64,000 nt of DNA from an uncultured Burkholderiales bacterium (GTDB lineage Bacteria > Pseudomonadota > Gammaproteobacteria > Burkholderiales > Burkholderiaceae_C): positions 1-64,000 of the forward strand of contig CAIRQX010000114.1 of NCBI GenBank assembly GCA_903880855.1, read 5' to 3'. Below are positions 18,960 to 28,897 of the stretch, piece after piece. The position numbers and the translations under genes were made by a program. How positions within the stretch are numbered: the first letter of the stretch is position 1; the number at the start of each line of letters is the position of its first letter. The notes beneath the pieces are model-generated. The model was not told the origin of the DNA, did no database searches, and worked only from the letters and a program-made list of their open reading frames with translations.

Positions 18960-19292
18960 GTGAATTTGGCATTTGGAGATCTACAACTTTCGTCAGTGAC
19001 AGGTAAGCCTGTTGCTAGCGAAGCTGTACCCAAGCCTATTCGGTCCTTGCCTAAGGTCGAGGAGCCTGTGAAGCCCAAGCCACAAGAGTCGGCTCCCATA
19101 AGTCCCGAAAAACTAGTGGCTGATACAACCAATATGAGTTATTCAGTTGATTCAGCTGCTAGCGCATTCACTATAAAAATCACCAATAAATCTACAGGCG
19201 AAGTCATCAGAAAACTTGATTTCAAGGGGTTTTCTCCAGACGTTCACCTAAGATCAAAATTGAGTGGTAGTTTCGTGGATGTCAAAAGCTAA
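18960..19292 (+). CDS. FlaG-like small protein (GTG start)
   Basis: C-terminal AFTIKITNKSTGEVIRKLDFKGF resembles the FlaG core; preceded by GGAG. Confidence 0.5.
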   Translation: MNLAFGDLQLSSVTGKPVASEAVPKPIRSLPKVEEPVKPKPQESAPISPEKLVADTTNMSYSVDSAASAFTIKITNKSTGEVIRKLDFKGFSPDVHLRSKLSGSFVDVKS

Positions 19293-19318
19293 GACTTTAC
19301 AAATCTTAAATTCAACTT

Positions 19319-20278
19319 TTATAAAAGAGTTGAAACATGTTTGAAAATCTGATTTGGTGTTGTCATCCAAATTAAATTTTCAACTCTGAATTTACATATA
19401 TGTTTTAAGGCTTTTCGTAAATGTCTTAAACGGTAGGGCTGCCCAACAATATAGGGGTGTAGTGCAATGCCCATCACAAGAGGTTGCTGTTTCGACTGTT
19501 CAAGCATTTCGTCAAATTGATCAATAATCATTTGAGCAAAATCCTTTCCATCCATTTGCCTGGAAATGATCATGGGTATGTCATTGATCTCTTGAGGGTA
19601 AGGGATTGACCATAAAGTTTTACCGCTTCTGGTTTGCATTGGAATAGGCTGGTCATCGTGGCACCAATTCAGTGTGTATTCATAACCAGTTTCAACGAGA
19701 AGGTCAGGTGTTACTTTGCTTTCACTGATCCATGGCGATAACCAGCCGGAAGTTTGACGATTACTTTCTAAATGTATGCGGCGCTTACACATTTCCAGCA
19801 ACTCTTTTTCGTCACTCTCGCTCCAAGAACCTTGTCTTTCAGCGTTGCTATGACCGTGACCAACTAATTCATCGCCGCGGTCTACGCACGCTTGTATGAG
19901 TTCAGGACAGTGGTCGTATAGCGCCGTGTTCATGAGTGTTGCAGCAGGCAATTTAAGTTCATCAAAAAGGTCAAGGCAACGCCAAGCGCCTACCCGGTTT
20001 CCATATTCACGCCAGCTGAAATTAAGTACATCTGGCTGAGGCGAAGCAGGGCCGATCATGGCGCCCGCACCTTCACCAAACGCAAAGTGCTCCAAGTTCA
20101 ACGCTAAGTAAACAGCTAATTTCGAATGATTCGGCCATTGGTAAATAGGTCTTTTATGAATTGCGCTGTAAGGAAACCTGCCATGGTCATTTAGTTTCCC
20201 TAGAAATATTGGGCTTGATGAAGACACGATCCTGTCCTTTATGTTTGGATATCTAGATTTATAGCAATCTGAGTTCAC
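19319..20278 (-). CDS. Polysaccharide deacetylase/PuuE allantoinase-like protein
   Basis: NHSKLAVYLALNLEHFAFGEG, WREYGNRVGAWRCLDLFDEL, VGHGHSNAERQGSWSESDE, LHPYIVGQPYRLRHLRKAL. Confidence 0.85.
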   Translation of the reverse strand: MNSDCYKSRYPNIKDRIVSSSSPIFLGKLNDHGRFPYSAIHKRPIYQWPNHSKLAVYLALNLEHFAFGEGAGAMIGPASPQPDVLNFSWREYGNRVGAWRCLDLFDELKLPAATLMNTALYDHCPELIQACVDRGDELVGHGHSNAERQGSWSESDEKELLEMCKRRIHLESNRQTSGWLSPWISESKVTPDLLVETGYEYTLNWCHDDQPIPMQTRSGKTLWSIPYPQEINDIPMIISRQMDGKDFAQMIIDQFDEMLEQSKQQPLVMGIALHPYIVGQPYRLRHLRKALKHICKFRVENLIWMTTPNQIFKHVSTLL

Positions 20279-20521
20279 GATTGTGGTGCTTGGTTACGAA
20301 CAAACAACATCTTGATGCATTTAAATGGATTTCAAATGCACCAATTCGGCGCATGGTTGTATCGAATTAAACACTACGAGATTACTAAATTAGAACAGTG
20401 AGTGTTGCAATTAGTGTTCCAGATTAAATGTCTAAATTTGGCATGAAAACTGCTCAAACTTGATGCCGTTCTTATCCTCATTTTTTCATTTCTCTTAACA
20501 AGAGGCACTAAAGGAGTTTTC

Positions 20522-21508
20522 ATGAAGCGTCGTCAGATTCTTGCCGCAGTTGGTGCGGCAATGTTGTCATCTCCAGCAATTACCCAGGCTCAAAGTTCAA
20601 ATTGGCCCAGTAAAGGCCCTATTAGATTAATCGCTCAATTTCCGCCAGGCGGATTAGTAGATACAGTTTCACGACTTATGGCTCCGCACTTGTCGCAAGC
20701 TTTAGGGCAAACAGTGATCGTTGAGAATAAGGCGGGCGCCGGCGGATTGATTGGCACAGATTACGTGGCTAAACAACCTGCAGACGGTTATTGTTTACTT
20801 GTTAGTCATGCATCAGTACACATATACGCTGCTGCTACACGTAGCTCTATGCCATTTGATCCCATCGCTGACTTTTCCCATATGGCAATGTTGGTCGAAG
20901 CGCCAATGGTTATCTTAGTAAGAGCCCAGTCACCCTACAAAACACTTGCACAATATCTTGATGCAGCTAAAACTAAGCCGGTACGGTATGGAACTTCCGG
21001 CATAGGCTCAGCCAACCATTTATACGGCGAGCTTTTAAAAATTGAAGGGCCAGCACCAGAGCATGACCATGTTCCATACCAAGGAAGTGCTCCAGCTATG
21101 CAAGATTTACTCAGCGGCCAGATTGACAGTTTATTTGACCCAATCACTACTAACGTAGCGCAACTTAAAGCGGGAACGTTAAGGGCTTTAGCTGTTTCCA
21201 CGCCTCAACGACTACCTGCATTGCCTAGCATTCCTACATTTGCAGAAGCCGGATTTCCATCGATGACGGGCTCACAATGGCTTGGGTTGTCTGCGCCGAA
21301 AAATTTACCGGCACCAATTGCGCAAAAGCTTTCATCTCTCATGCCTGAAATATTAGCTAAGCCGGATATCATGGCGCGTTTAGAGGAATTACAAACACTT
21401 CCGCGTAAAACGCCCGTCGTTGGAGATGAGTTTGTAAAGGTTATCCAATCCCAAATTAACACGTGGACAAAGGTTGCTAAGCGTGCAAAAGTCGAGGTCA
21501 TTGTTTGA
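20522..21508 (+). CDS. Bug/TctC family substrate-binding protein
   Basis: WPSKGPIRLIAQFPPGGLVDTVSRLMAPHLSQALGQTVIVENKAGAGG. Confidence 0.93.
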   Translation: MKRRQILAAVGAAMLSSPAITQAQSSNWPSKGPIRLIAQFPPGGLVDTVSRLMAPHLSQALGQTVIVENKAGAGGLIGTDYVAKQPADGYCLLVSHASVHIYAAATRSSMPFDPIADFSHMAMLVEAPMVILVRAQSPYKTLAQYLDAAKTKPVRYGTSGIGSANHLYGELLKIEGPAPEHDHVPYQGSAPAMQDLLSGQIDSLFDPITTNVAQLKAGTLRALAVSTPQRLPALPSIPTFAEAGFPSMTGSQWLGLSAPKNLPAPIAQKLSSLMPEILAKPDIMARLEELQTLPRKTPVVGDEFVKVIQSQINTWTKVAKRAKVEVIV

Positions 21509-22155
21509 ATCTGAAAGCGAATACAGAAGTTAATTTTGACAATCTAACGGCCTATCAGCGTTATAAACTGATGGCCAGTTTGATTGTTCCAAGACCTATC
21601 GCATTAGTAACCACTATCGGATCTTCAGGGGTCGCAAACGCGGCCCCTTTTTCAATGTTCAATATGCTGGGTGAAGATCCGCCGATTTTGATGATCAGTA
21701 TCAATAAGCACAGCGATGGCAAGTTAAAAGACACTGCTACGAACATATTGGATAACGGTGAATTTGTAGTCCACATCTCAGATGAACCTATGGTTGAAAA
21801 AATGCATGCTTGTGGTGAAGCATTCCCCTCAAATATCAGTGAATTGACTGCTGTTGGACTTACACCGGTACCTTCGCAATGTGTACGTCCTCCAAGAATT
21901 CAAGAGGCGCCAGTCTCGTTTGAGTGCGTATTAGATGAAACTCTTGAAACACTGAGCAGATACATTTTTATCGGGAAAATCAAATGGCTTTCCGCTAGAG
22001 ATGGTTTGATCGATACTGAAACATGGAGGGTTAACCTTCGCGATTACTCCCCTGTAGCGCGCTTTGGGGCTAGTTATTACATTCGCACCTCTGATCGATT
22101 TTCTATTGACCAAGAGGGGAAATCCTCTTCAGAGAGTCAAATTGATTCACTTTAA
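21505..22155 (+). CDS. Flavin reductase family protein
   Basis: YKLMASLIVPRPIALVTTIGSSGVANAAPFSMFNMLGEDPPILMISI; TTG start overlapping the previous stop. Confidence 0.85.
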   Translation: MNLKANTEVNFDNLTAYQRYKLMASLIVPRPIALVTTIGSSGVANAAPFSMFNMLGEDPPILMISINKHSDGKLKDTATNILDNGEFVVHISDEPMVEKMHACGEAFPSNISELTAVGLTPVPSQCVRPPRIQEAPVSFECVLDETLETLSRYIFIGKIKWLSARDGLIDTETWRVNLRDYSPVARFGASYYIRTSDRFSIDQEGKSSSESQIDSL

Positions 22156-22208
22156 ACAAACAACGCTAGATACGCCCACCAATATTTAAATATTTTGATG
22201 GAGGTCTT

Positions 22209-22940
22209 ATTTCTCGCTTTTTACTTATCAACCCAAATACAAGTATTGAAACAACAAAAAAGTTGCTTTCAAATTTAGAACCATTGCTGTTGCCAGGCAT
22301 GGTTCTAGATTCTCGAACTGCTATGCGAGGTGCGTCTTATATTGCGTGTGAAGCAAGCCATGCCTTTGCTGGAGCGCATCTATTAGAAATTTGGGCAGAT
22401 TACTTGAAAGAGGAAAGTGCTCCTCTAGACGGAGTATTGATCGGATGTTTTGGAGACCCGGGCTTGTTCGCACTGCGTGAATCTAGTTCTTCTCCGGTCA
22501 CTGGTTTAGCAGAAGCCTCATTTATTCAAGCGTCAAAGCTAGGCCCATTTTCTGTTGTTACAGGCGGAGCTCGCTGGAAGCCTATGTTGAAACGCTTAGC
22601 GATGGCATTAGGTTTTAACCATCAACTACTGCACATTGAAACAGTCGAGGCAAGTGGAGCAGAGTTACAAGCTAATCCAAAGATGGCTATTGAATGTTTA
22701 ACAAACGCTTGTAGGGCAGCTGCAGTACCTGAAGCAAAATCGATCATCCTTGGAGGTGCAGGATTGGCTGGTTATGCTTCTCTGATTCAATCACACATTC
22801 AAATTCCACTGATTGATAGTGCGGTAGCCGGGCTAACTGTTTTACTGTCCAAATCGACCCTGGCGCCGCAACGTATTTCCAATGGATTCATGGCTAAATG
22901 GACGAATGTCCCCGAATCAATGCAGGGACTGTCCAAATAG
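22209..22940 (+). CDS. Asp/Glu/hydantoin racemase family protein, possible ATT start
   Basis: In-frame ISRFLLINPNTSIETTKKL precedes the TTG at 22263; ILGGAGLAGY motif; GGAGG upstream of ATT. Confidence 0.75.
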   Translation: MSRFLLINPNTSIETTKKLLSNLEPLLLPGMVLDSRTAMRGASYIACEASHAFAGAHLLEIWADYLKEESAPLDGVLIGCFGDPGLFALRESSSSPVTGLAEASFIQASKLGPFSVVTGGARWKPMLKRLAMALGFNHQLLHIETVEASGAELQANPKMAIECLTNACRAAAVPEAKSIILGGAGLAGYASLIQSHIQIPLIDSAVAGLTVLLSKSTLAPQRISNGFMAKWTNVPESMQGLSK

Positions 22941-22971
22941 AGTCCACGAAAAGGCGAATAGTCAAATTACT

Positions 22972-24072
22972 TTATGTCGCCCCGTGTGCTTCCACATAAA
23001 GCGCGTAGATGGAATGAGAACTGGTCATATAAAGTCGGTTTTTCTTCGGTCCACCAAAAGCCAAATTGGCGCAACGCTCAGGCAGTTTGATAAAACCAAT
23101 GGCTTTGCCTTGTGGGTTAAAAACCATCACGCCATCCAAATCTTCAGATTTACCTTTGAGTTGGAAGACCTTTCTGCCGTTCATATCAGTAGGTTCAGGC
23201 TGCAACGCGCCGTTACTTCCCCAGCCGCACCATAGGTTTCCGTCTCTGTCTACTCTAAAGCCATCTAGTGAGCCTTGGTCTGCAGCGTCAACCACTTTTG
23301 TTTTGTTCGTTAAAGTGCTGTCTGCATTAACGTCGAAGCTCCAAATGCTTCGGTTGGGAGTTCCTTTCCATTCCACGACGTAGAGTTTTTTCTCGTCTGG
23401 GGAAAAAGCGAGGCCATTCGGATTTACCAAATCTGTAATCGCTGCAGATATTTTTCCATCTGAACCAATTCGATAAACATTGGTGGTTGCCTGCTCTGGT
23501 TTGGCCCGTGTGCCTTCCCATTCCCCATTGATACCAAACAACGGATCCGTAAACCAAATAGAGTCATCTGATTTAACGACCACGTCATTGGGTGCATTCA
23601 GGCGCTTGCCTTCAAAGCTATCGGCCAATACGGTAATTTTTCCGTTTGCTTCTGTACGTGTAACTCTGCGTGTTACAGAGTGCTCGCAGGTAATAAGTCT
23701 GCCTTGGCGGTCAAATGTATTGCCATTAGCGTAGTTTGATTTCTCGCGAAAGACGCTGGTTTTACCGGTTGCTTCATCAAACTTCATGATGCGGTTATTG
23801 GGAATATCGCTAAAAAGCAAATATCCACCCTTAGAAGAATACGCAGGGCCCTCGACCCACCTGAATCCCGTTGCAACTTGCTCGATAGTGCTGCTGTAAA
23901 TACGGTACTTGGCAAAGCTTGGATCCAATATCAAAACATTTGGATCTGGGTAGCGCTGGTTTGGCAGGAAACTAAATGCTTGGGCTCCAGCGGCCAAGCT
24001 GATTGCAGTTAGACCTCCACCTGCAGCTACTTTTAAAAAACTCCGGCGTTCATTCGTTAATTGATTTTGCAT
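22972..24072 (-). CDS. SMP-30/gluconolactonase family protein, twin-arginine-like signal
   Basis: RRSFLKVAAGGGL; FRWVEGPAYSSKGGYLLFSDIPNNRIMKFDEATGKTSVFREKSNYANGNTFDRQGRLITCEH. Confidence 0.92.
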   Translation of the reverse strand: MQNQLTNERRSFLKVAAGGGLTAISLAAGAQAFSFLPNQRYPDPNVLILDPSFAKYRIYSSTIEQVATGFRWVEGPAYSSKGGYLLFSDIPNNRIMKFDEATGKTSVFREKSNYANGNTFDRQGRLITCEHSVTRRVTRTEANGKITVLADSFEGKRLNAPNDVVVKSDDSIWFTDPLFGINGEWEGTRAKPEQATTNVYRIGSDGKISAAITDLVNPNGLAFSPDEKKLYVVEWKGTPNRSIWSFDVNADSTLTNKTKVVDAADQGSLDGFRVDRDGNLWCGWGSNGALQPEPTDMNGRKVFQLKGKSEDLDGVMVFNPQGKAIGFIKLPERCANLAFGGPKKNRLYMTSSHSIYALYVEAHGAT

Positions 24073-24165
24073 TTTGTCTCCTTTGGAATAATAGTTTTGT
24101 AAGCTTAGTTACGCATTCGAATGTACACCTTGAAAGGGATATGTAGTCCCCTTCAAATTTGGCGC

Positions 24166-24519
24166 TTACTTCTTAGGAGGTTTACCGCCACTCTTCACAC
24201 ATTCATCCATAGAGTTAAATGGTGTGAAGTTTTTAGTTTTTTCGTAGTGCGGGCTACTCTTGTCGTGGCAAATACCCGAATCAGACTTCTTAACTGGGTC
24301 GGCTGCAGCGGCAGGTGCTTTGGCTCCAGCAGGTAATTTGCCGCCGCTTTTTATACATTCGTCCATCGAATTGAATGGGGTAAATTTTTTGGTGTTGCCA
24401 TAAGAACTGCTTGAGGCATCATGACAAATGCCACTGTCAGACTTTTTAACGGCAGGATCTGCAGCAAAGACAGATAAGGCGGTGATGGTGGCGATTGCAA
24501 TCAGGGTTTTTTTCAACAT
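24166..24519 (-). CDS. Secreted small protein with tandem duplicated Cys motif
   Basis: Signal peptide, then two copies of KKSDSGICHDxSSxxYxxTKxFTPFNSMDECxKSGGKxP. Confidence 0.8.
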   Translation of the reverse strand: MLKKTLIAIATITALSVFAADPAVKKSDSGICHDASSSSYGNTKKFTPFNSMDECIKSGGKLPAGAKAPAAAADPVKKSDSGICHDKSSPHYEKTKNFTPFNSMDECVKSGGKPPKK

Positions 24520-24657
24520 AAGTTATTCCTTTCGTTTTTCACTAGCTCACTTTTTAACTTTAAATCATATTCAAGTGCCAAACTAATGATCTCTAATCAA
24601 GGATAACCCTACCTCCCAGCATGTACATAATCGCATTTGTAACTCTGGAGAAATATC

Positions 24658-25611
24658 ATGAAAAAATTCATAGCAAGCTTGATAACAAGTTTTTGCCTTA
24701 CATCTGCATGGGCTTGGCCAGATAAACCTGTCACCATCATTGTTCCGTTTCCTCCAGGCGGTTCAACAGATTTAATCGCGCGAACTCTCGCGCCCAAACT
24801 TCAAGAAAAATTTGGTGGAACCTTTATTACCGACAATAAAGCAGGCGCGACGGGAACCATTGGTGCTGCGATCGTTGCCAAAGCACCGCCAGATGGGCAT
24901 ACCTTATTCGTTTCATCTTTGGGACCATTTGTCATAGCGCCGCATTTGCTGCAAAAGGTTGCTTACGATGCTTTAAAGGATTTCGACTACATCACGATTG
25001 CCGTGCAAGCCCCTAACGTATTGGTTGTGCCCGCCAATTCATCCCATAAGTCCATGGCGCAAGTGGTTACTTATTTAAAGGCTAATCCAGAAAAAATGAC
25101 TTTTGCTTCTTCTGGTAACGGAAGCAGTGACCACCTGACCGCCGAATTATTTTGGCTGCAGACTGGTACTACTGGTATCCACGTGCCTTATAAAGGCGGT
25201 GGCCCCGTCATGACTGACTTACTGGGCAGTCAGGTAGATTCTTCTTTCATGAACGTCAATACCGCCATGCCGCAAATCTTGGCGGGTAAGTTGCGCGCAC
25301 TCTCCATCACCAGTGCCAAGCGTTCGCCTTTGCTACCCAATGTGCCTACCTTGGAAGAGTTGGGTATTAAAGAGGCCAATGTGTATTCATGGCAGGCTGT
25401 TGCTGCGCCCAAGGGTTTACCCTCTGATCTCAAGGCAAAGTTACACGCAGCCATCGTCTCGAGCCTGAATGACCCCCAAGTCAAACCCAAGTTACTCGAA
25501 TTAGGATTTGAAATCGTGGGCAACACCCCAGAACAATTCACCTCATACCAAGCGGCAGAATTCGCCCGCTGGAAGAAATTGATCGAAACCCGCAACATCA
25601 AAGCAGATTAA
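24658..25611 (+). CDS. Bug/TctC family substrate-binding protein
   Basis: WPDKPVTIIVPFPPGGSTDLIARTLAPKLQEKFGGTFITDNKAGATG. Confidence 0.94.
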   Translation: MKKFIASLITSFCLTSAWAWPDKPVTIIVPFPPGGSTDLIARTLAPKLQEKFGGTFITDNKAGATGTIGAAIVAKAPPDGHTLFVSSLGPFVIAPHLLQKVAYDALKDFDYITIAVQAPNVLVVPANSSHKSMAQVVTYLKANPEKMTFASSGNGSSDHLTAELFWLQTGTTGIHVPYKGGGPVMTDLLGSQVDSSFMNVNTAMPQILAGKLRALSITSAKRSPLLPNVPTLEELGIKEANVYSWQAVAAPKGLPSDLKAKLHAAIVSSLNDPQVKPKLLELGFEIVGNTPEQFTSYQAAEFARWKKLIETRNIKAD

Positions 25612-25800
25612 ATATAGATAGGTGGGTGTCATTTAAAAGTTGGCATCCCTTTTGCTATATATAAAACGATTGGCCGGTTTCTTGACATTCAATTTTTCAA
25701 TTGAGCTTAATAAAACAGGTCTACAGAGCCAGCCAATCACTTTCTCGCTATTGCTAACAAAAGGAAAAAGCACAGACAGATAAAACTAAAGGAGCCCGTT

Positions 25801-26196
25801 ATGGATACCTCGAATGCATTGCGAATAGATGCCAACTCCCGTCAGTGGGGAGGGCAACACCATGGGTCAGACGACCGCAAAAAGCAACGCGCGAGCAAAT
25901 TACAAGCTCTTTTTTCAGCGATCGAATCTGGTGATTTAGAGTTGGCAAAACAAGCGCTTGCTGCATTAACAGCGTTTGAAACGCCTAACGTACAAGACGC
26001 CGATATGGCCAAAATTGTTTCTGCCTTGCAAGATGGCAATATCTATTCAGCCCAGTACTTCATGCGCGAGTACAAAACCAAATCCATCAATGCGCAAAGT
26101 TTGAGTGCTTTTAAAGTGCCTAAAAACTTAGCTGGACCAGGAAACCAAACGACGTATGAGTTACCGGGTTTTCACCGCGTGGATATACGAGCCTAG
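25801..26196 (+). CDS. Conserved hypothetical small protein
   Basis: 131 aa, start preceded by AAGGAG; no family recognised. Confidence 0.6.
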   Translation: MDTSNALRIDANSRQWGGQHHGSDDRKKQRASKLQALFSAIESGDLELAKQALAALTAFETPNVQDADMAKIVSALQDGNIYSAQYFMREYKTKSINAQSLSAFKVPKNLAGPGNQTTYELPGFHRVDIRA

Positions 26197-26220
26197 TTGA
26201 GGCCTAGGCTGGCTTAGCCG

Positions 26221-26667
26221 CTAAATTTGTACCTCTATATAGATACGCCAATTACCTAAAGAATCTTGGATTAATGGGTGTGCCGACATTTCATGTTTCA
26301 GTTTTAAATCTGTAGTTTTATCAGCGTTGCTAGTTTCAATATTAAGTTGGTAATTTGCATCAATGAAATCGGCGGCTGAAGTTTTAAGGCAAAAACGGCC
26401 GTCAGCATCCGTTGTAGTCGTCACTTGTTTGTTATCAAGTGCAATGCTCTTATTGGGTAATGGTGATTGGTCTAACCCAACAACGCGTCCCGACAAGATA
26501 AGTGGCTCATTTGTTTTGGGCAGTCTCTGGAACTTTTCAATTTCAGAGATATTTTCAATATTGAATGGTGTACCAGAGGGCGTTGCCCATGAAGCTAAAG
26601 GCATAGAGCCAACGCCAACGGCGACTTTTATAAAAGAGCGTCTGGGTTGAATAGTTACTAAGGGCAT
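26221..26667 (-). CDS. Hypothetical exported protein, weakly resembling an intradiol dioxygenase/carboxypeptidase-regulatory fold
   Basis: RRSFIKVAVGVG signal; LSGRVVGLDQSPLPNKSIALDNKQVTTTTDADGRFCLKT. Confidence 0.5.
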   Translation of the reverse strand: MPLVTIQPRRSFIKVAVGVGSMPLASWATPSGTPFNIENISEIEKFQRLPKTNEPLILSGRVVGLDQSPLPNKSIALDNKQVTTTTDADGRFCLKTSAADFIDANYQLNIETSNADKTTDLKLKHEMSAHPLIQDSLGNWRIYIEVQI

Positions 26668-26831
26668 TGGATTCTCCTGAATTGCCTAATTATTGGAATA
26701 AGTGACGTGTTCAGTCGATTAGGGTAAACAGTAGTTATTTAGCGCAATCTAGCATTGCTTAGACAAATCAGCTTAACTATCATCAGTTGATTCATTGTGA
26801 AACTTAAAACACCAACTTGAGGGGCGCCTTT

Positions 26832-27761
26832 ATGAAGATCATGCTTTTTAATGACTACAGAATTGGAATTATTAAAGGAGAGAGCGTAGTTGATGTCACC
26901 TCTGTGGTTAGCAATATTCCCCACCACGGCATTGGCGATTTAATGAATGGGCTCATTGCATCCTTCGATAAAGTTCGCCCCCGAATAGAGAAAGCAGTTG
27001 CCACTGGCAAAGGTGTTCCAATTAACCGCGTCAAAATTCGTCCACCACTACCTAAACCCGTCAATATTGAATGCATGGCGGTCAATTACATGGAGGACGG
27101 AACTCGAAAAGAGCCAGCCCTTATCAATGCATTTCATAAATCGCCAGGATGCATCATCGGTCATGGCGACACAATGGTACTTCCCGATATTCCATCCACT
27201 ATCTTTGAGGGTGAAGCTGAACTTGCTTTGATTATCGGAAAAGGTGGCAGTTTTATTCCTGCAGCTAAAGCCATGGAACATATTTTTGGCTATGTGAATT
27301 TCATCGATGGCTCTGCCAGAGGTGTTCAGCCAGAAAACAATTCTTTCTATCAAATGAAGTCACGTGCGACTTTTGCGCCAATTGGTCCCTATATCGTTAC
27401 GGCCGATGAAGTCAAAGATCCACAAAAGCTACAAGTGAAGTTATGGGTTAACGGTGTTTTGAAACAAAACTTCAACACCGACGATATGGCGCACAAGATT
27501 CCGCGTTGTATTGAGTGGGTTTCAAGTATCCATGCGCTTGAGCCAGGTGACATTCTCGCGACGGGTACCAACCACAGAGGTTTATCGGCTTTCCAAGATG
27601 GAGACAAAGTCGATCTCGAAGTGGAAGGTATGGGCAAATTAACAATTGGTGTCAAAGACGACTTAAAGCGAACTTGGGCCAGAGAATCTCGCCTTGAACG
27701 CGAACAGCGTGGACTGACTGGAACTACGCCTCAGTTAACTGGTAAATATGCCAAGTCATGA
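26832..27761 (+). CDS. Fumarylacetoacetate hydrolase family protein
   Basis: FEGEAELALIIGKGGSFIPAAKAMEHIFGYVNFIDGSARG; LEPGDILATGTNHRG. Confidence 0.92.
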   Translation: MKIMLFNDYRIGIIKGESVVDVTSVVSNIPHHGIGDLMNGLIASFDKVRPRIEKAVATGKGVPINRVKIRPPLPKPVNIECMAVNYMEDGTRKEPALINAFHKSPGCIIGHGDTMVLPDIPSTIFEGEAELALIIGKGGSFIPAAKAMEHIFGYVNFIDGSARGVQPENNSFYQMKSRATFAPIGPYIVTADEVKDPQKLQVKLWVNGVLKQNFNTDDMAHKIPRCIEWVSSIHALEPGDILATGTNHRGLSAFQDGDKVDLEVEGMGKLTIGVKDDLKRTWARESRLEREQRGLTGTTPQLTGKYAKS

Positions 27762-28897
27762 ACACTATCTCTATGCCTAAATATTTAGCTTACTATTTCC
27801 GTTTTTTATTCCTCGCTCTTGTTTTTTGTGTTGTTGGATGTACAAATTTAGCTACTTCTCAGCGTGTAGAAGGCGCAAAACTTGGAGCAGGTCCTGCTTA
27901 CGCAGTCGACCCCTATTGGCCTAAGCCATTGCCAAATCAGTGGTTGCTAGGCCAAGTTGCTGGAATAGCCACGGATAAGAACCAAAACATTTGGGTGATT
28001 CACCGTCCCAATACATTGACGGAAGACGAGCGCGGTGCGACTTTGTCTCCAGCACGCTCCCGTTGCTGTGTTGCTGCACCGCCTGTCTTGCAATTCGATC
28101 CAGCAGGTAACTTATTGCAATCTTGGGGTGGTCCAGATGCTGGGTATGAGTGGCCTAAAAATGAACACGGCATTTATGCCGATCCAGAAGGAAATATTTG
28201 GTTAGGTGGCAATGATGCCAAAGACCATATGATTTTGAAATTCACAGCCCAAGGCAAATTCTTGATGCAGATTGGGTATGCCGGACAGAGTGAAGGAAGT
28301 TTGTCGCAAAAGCAATTGGGACGCCCAGCACATATGGAAATGGATGTTGCTGCGCGGGAGTTGTATGTGGCAGATGGTTACCAAAACAGGCGCGTGGTGG
28401 TATTTAACTCTGACACTGGGGCATTCAAGCGTATGTGGGGCGCTTATGGACAACCGCCTAAAGATGGGCAATTTCCTTCTTACGACCCGCAGGCCAATTA
28501 TTTTGGTAACCCAGTCCACTGCGTTCGTTTGATGCGTGACGGCACAGTGCTGGTCTGTGACCGCATGAACAACCGAATTCAGGTATTCACGAAGGAAGGT
28601 CAATTTATTCGACAAATGGTGTTTGAACCCAACACACGAGGTTCCGGTTCAGTTTGGGACTTGGTGGTGAGTGAAGACCCAAGCCAAACATTCATGCTGA
28701 TTGCCGATGGCACCAATAACGAAGTTCGAATCGCCAAGCGTGACTCGGGTGAAGTGGTTGGAACTTTTGGTAGATCAGGCAGGCAAGCTGGCGACTTCCA
28801 TTGGGTGCACAACATTGCAATCGACAACCAAGGCAATCTTTACACCGCCGAAGTCGACACGGGTAAGCGTGCACAAAAATTTATGAAAGTGCGCTAG
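27758..28897 (+). CDS. NHL-repeat lipoprotein (peptidyl-alpha-hydroxyglycine lyase-like)
   Basis: Lipobox VVGC; repeated D..GNIWLGG, VADGYQNRRVVVF, VCDRMNNRIQVFTKEGQF blades. Confidence 0.85.
   Translation: MNTISMPKYLAYYFRFLFLALVFCVVGCTNLATSQRVEGAKLGAGPAYAVDPYWPKPLPNQWLLGQVAGIATDKNQNIWVIHRPNTLTEDERGATLSPARSRCCVAAPPVLQFDPAGNLLQSWGGPDAGYEWPKNEHGIYADPEGNIWLGGNDAKDHMILKFTAQGKFLMQIGYAGQSEGSLSQKQLGRPAHMEMDVAARELYVADGYQNRRVVVFNSDTGAFKRMWGAYGQPPKDGQFPSYDPQANYFGNPVHCVRLMRDGTVLVCDRMNNRIQVFTKEGQFIRQMVFEPNTRGSGSVWDLVVSEDPSQTFMLIADGTNNEVRIAKRDSGEVVGTFGRSGRQAGDFHWVHNIAIDNQGNLYTAEVDTGKRAQKFMKVR

Noticed and set aside
24609-24797. Minus ORF opposite the Bug gene start
   Set aside because: Antisense to the signal peptide region of a well supported gene.
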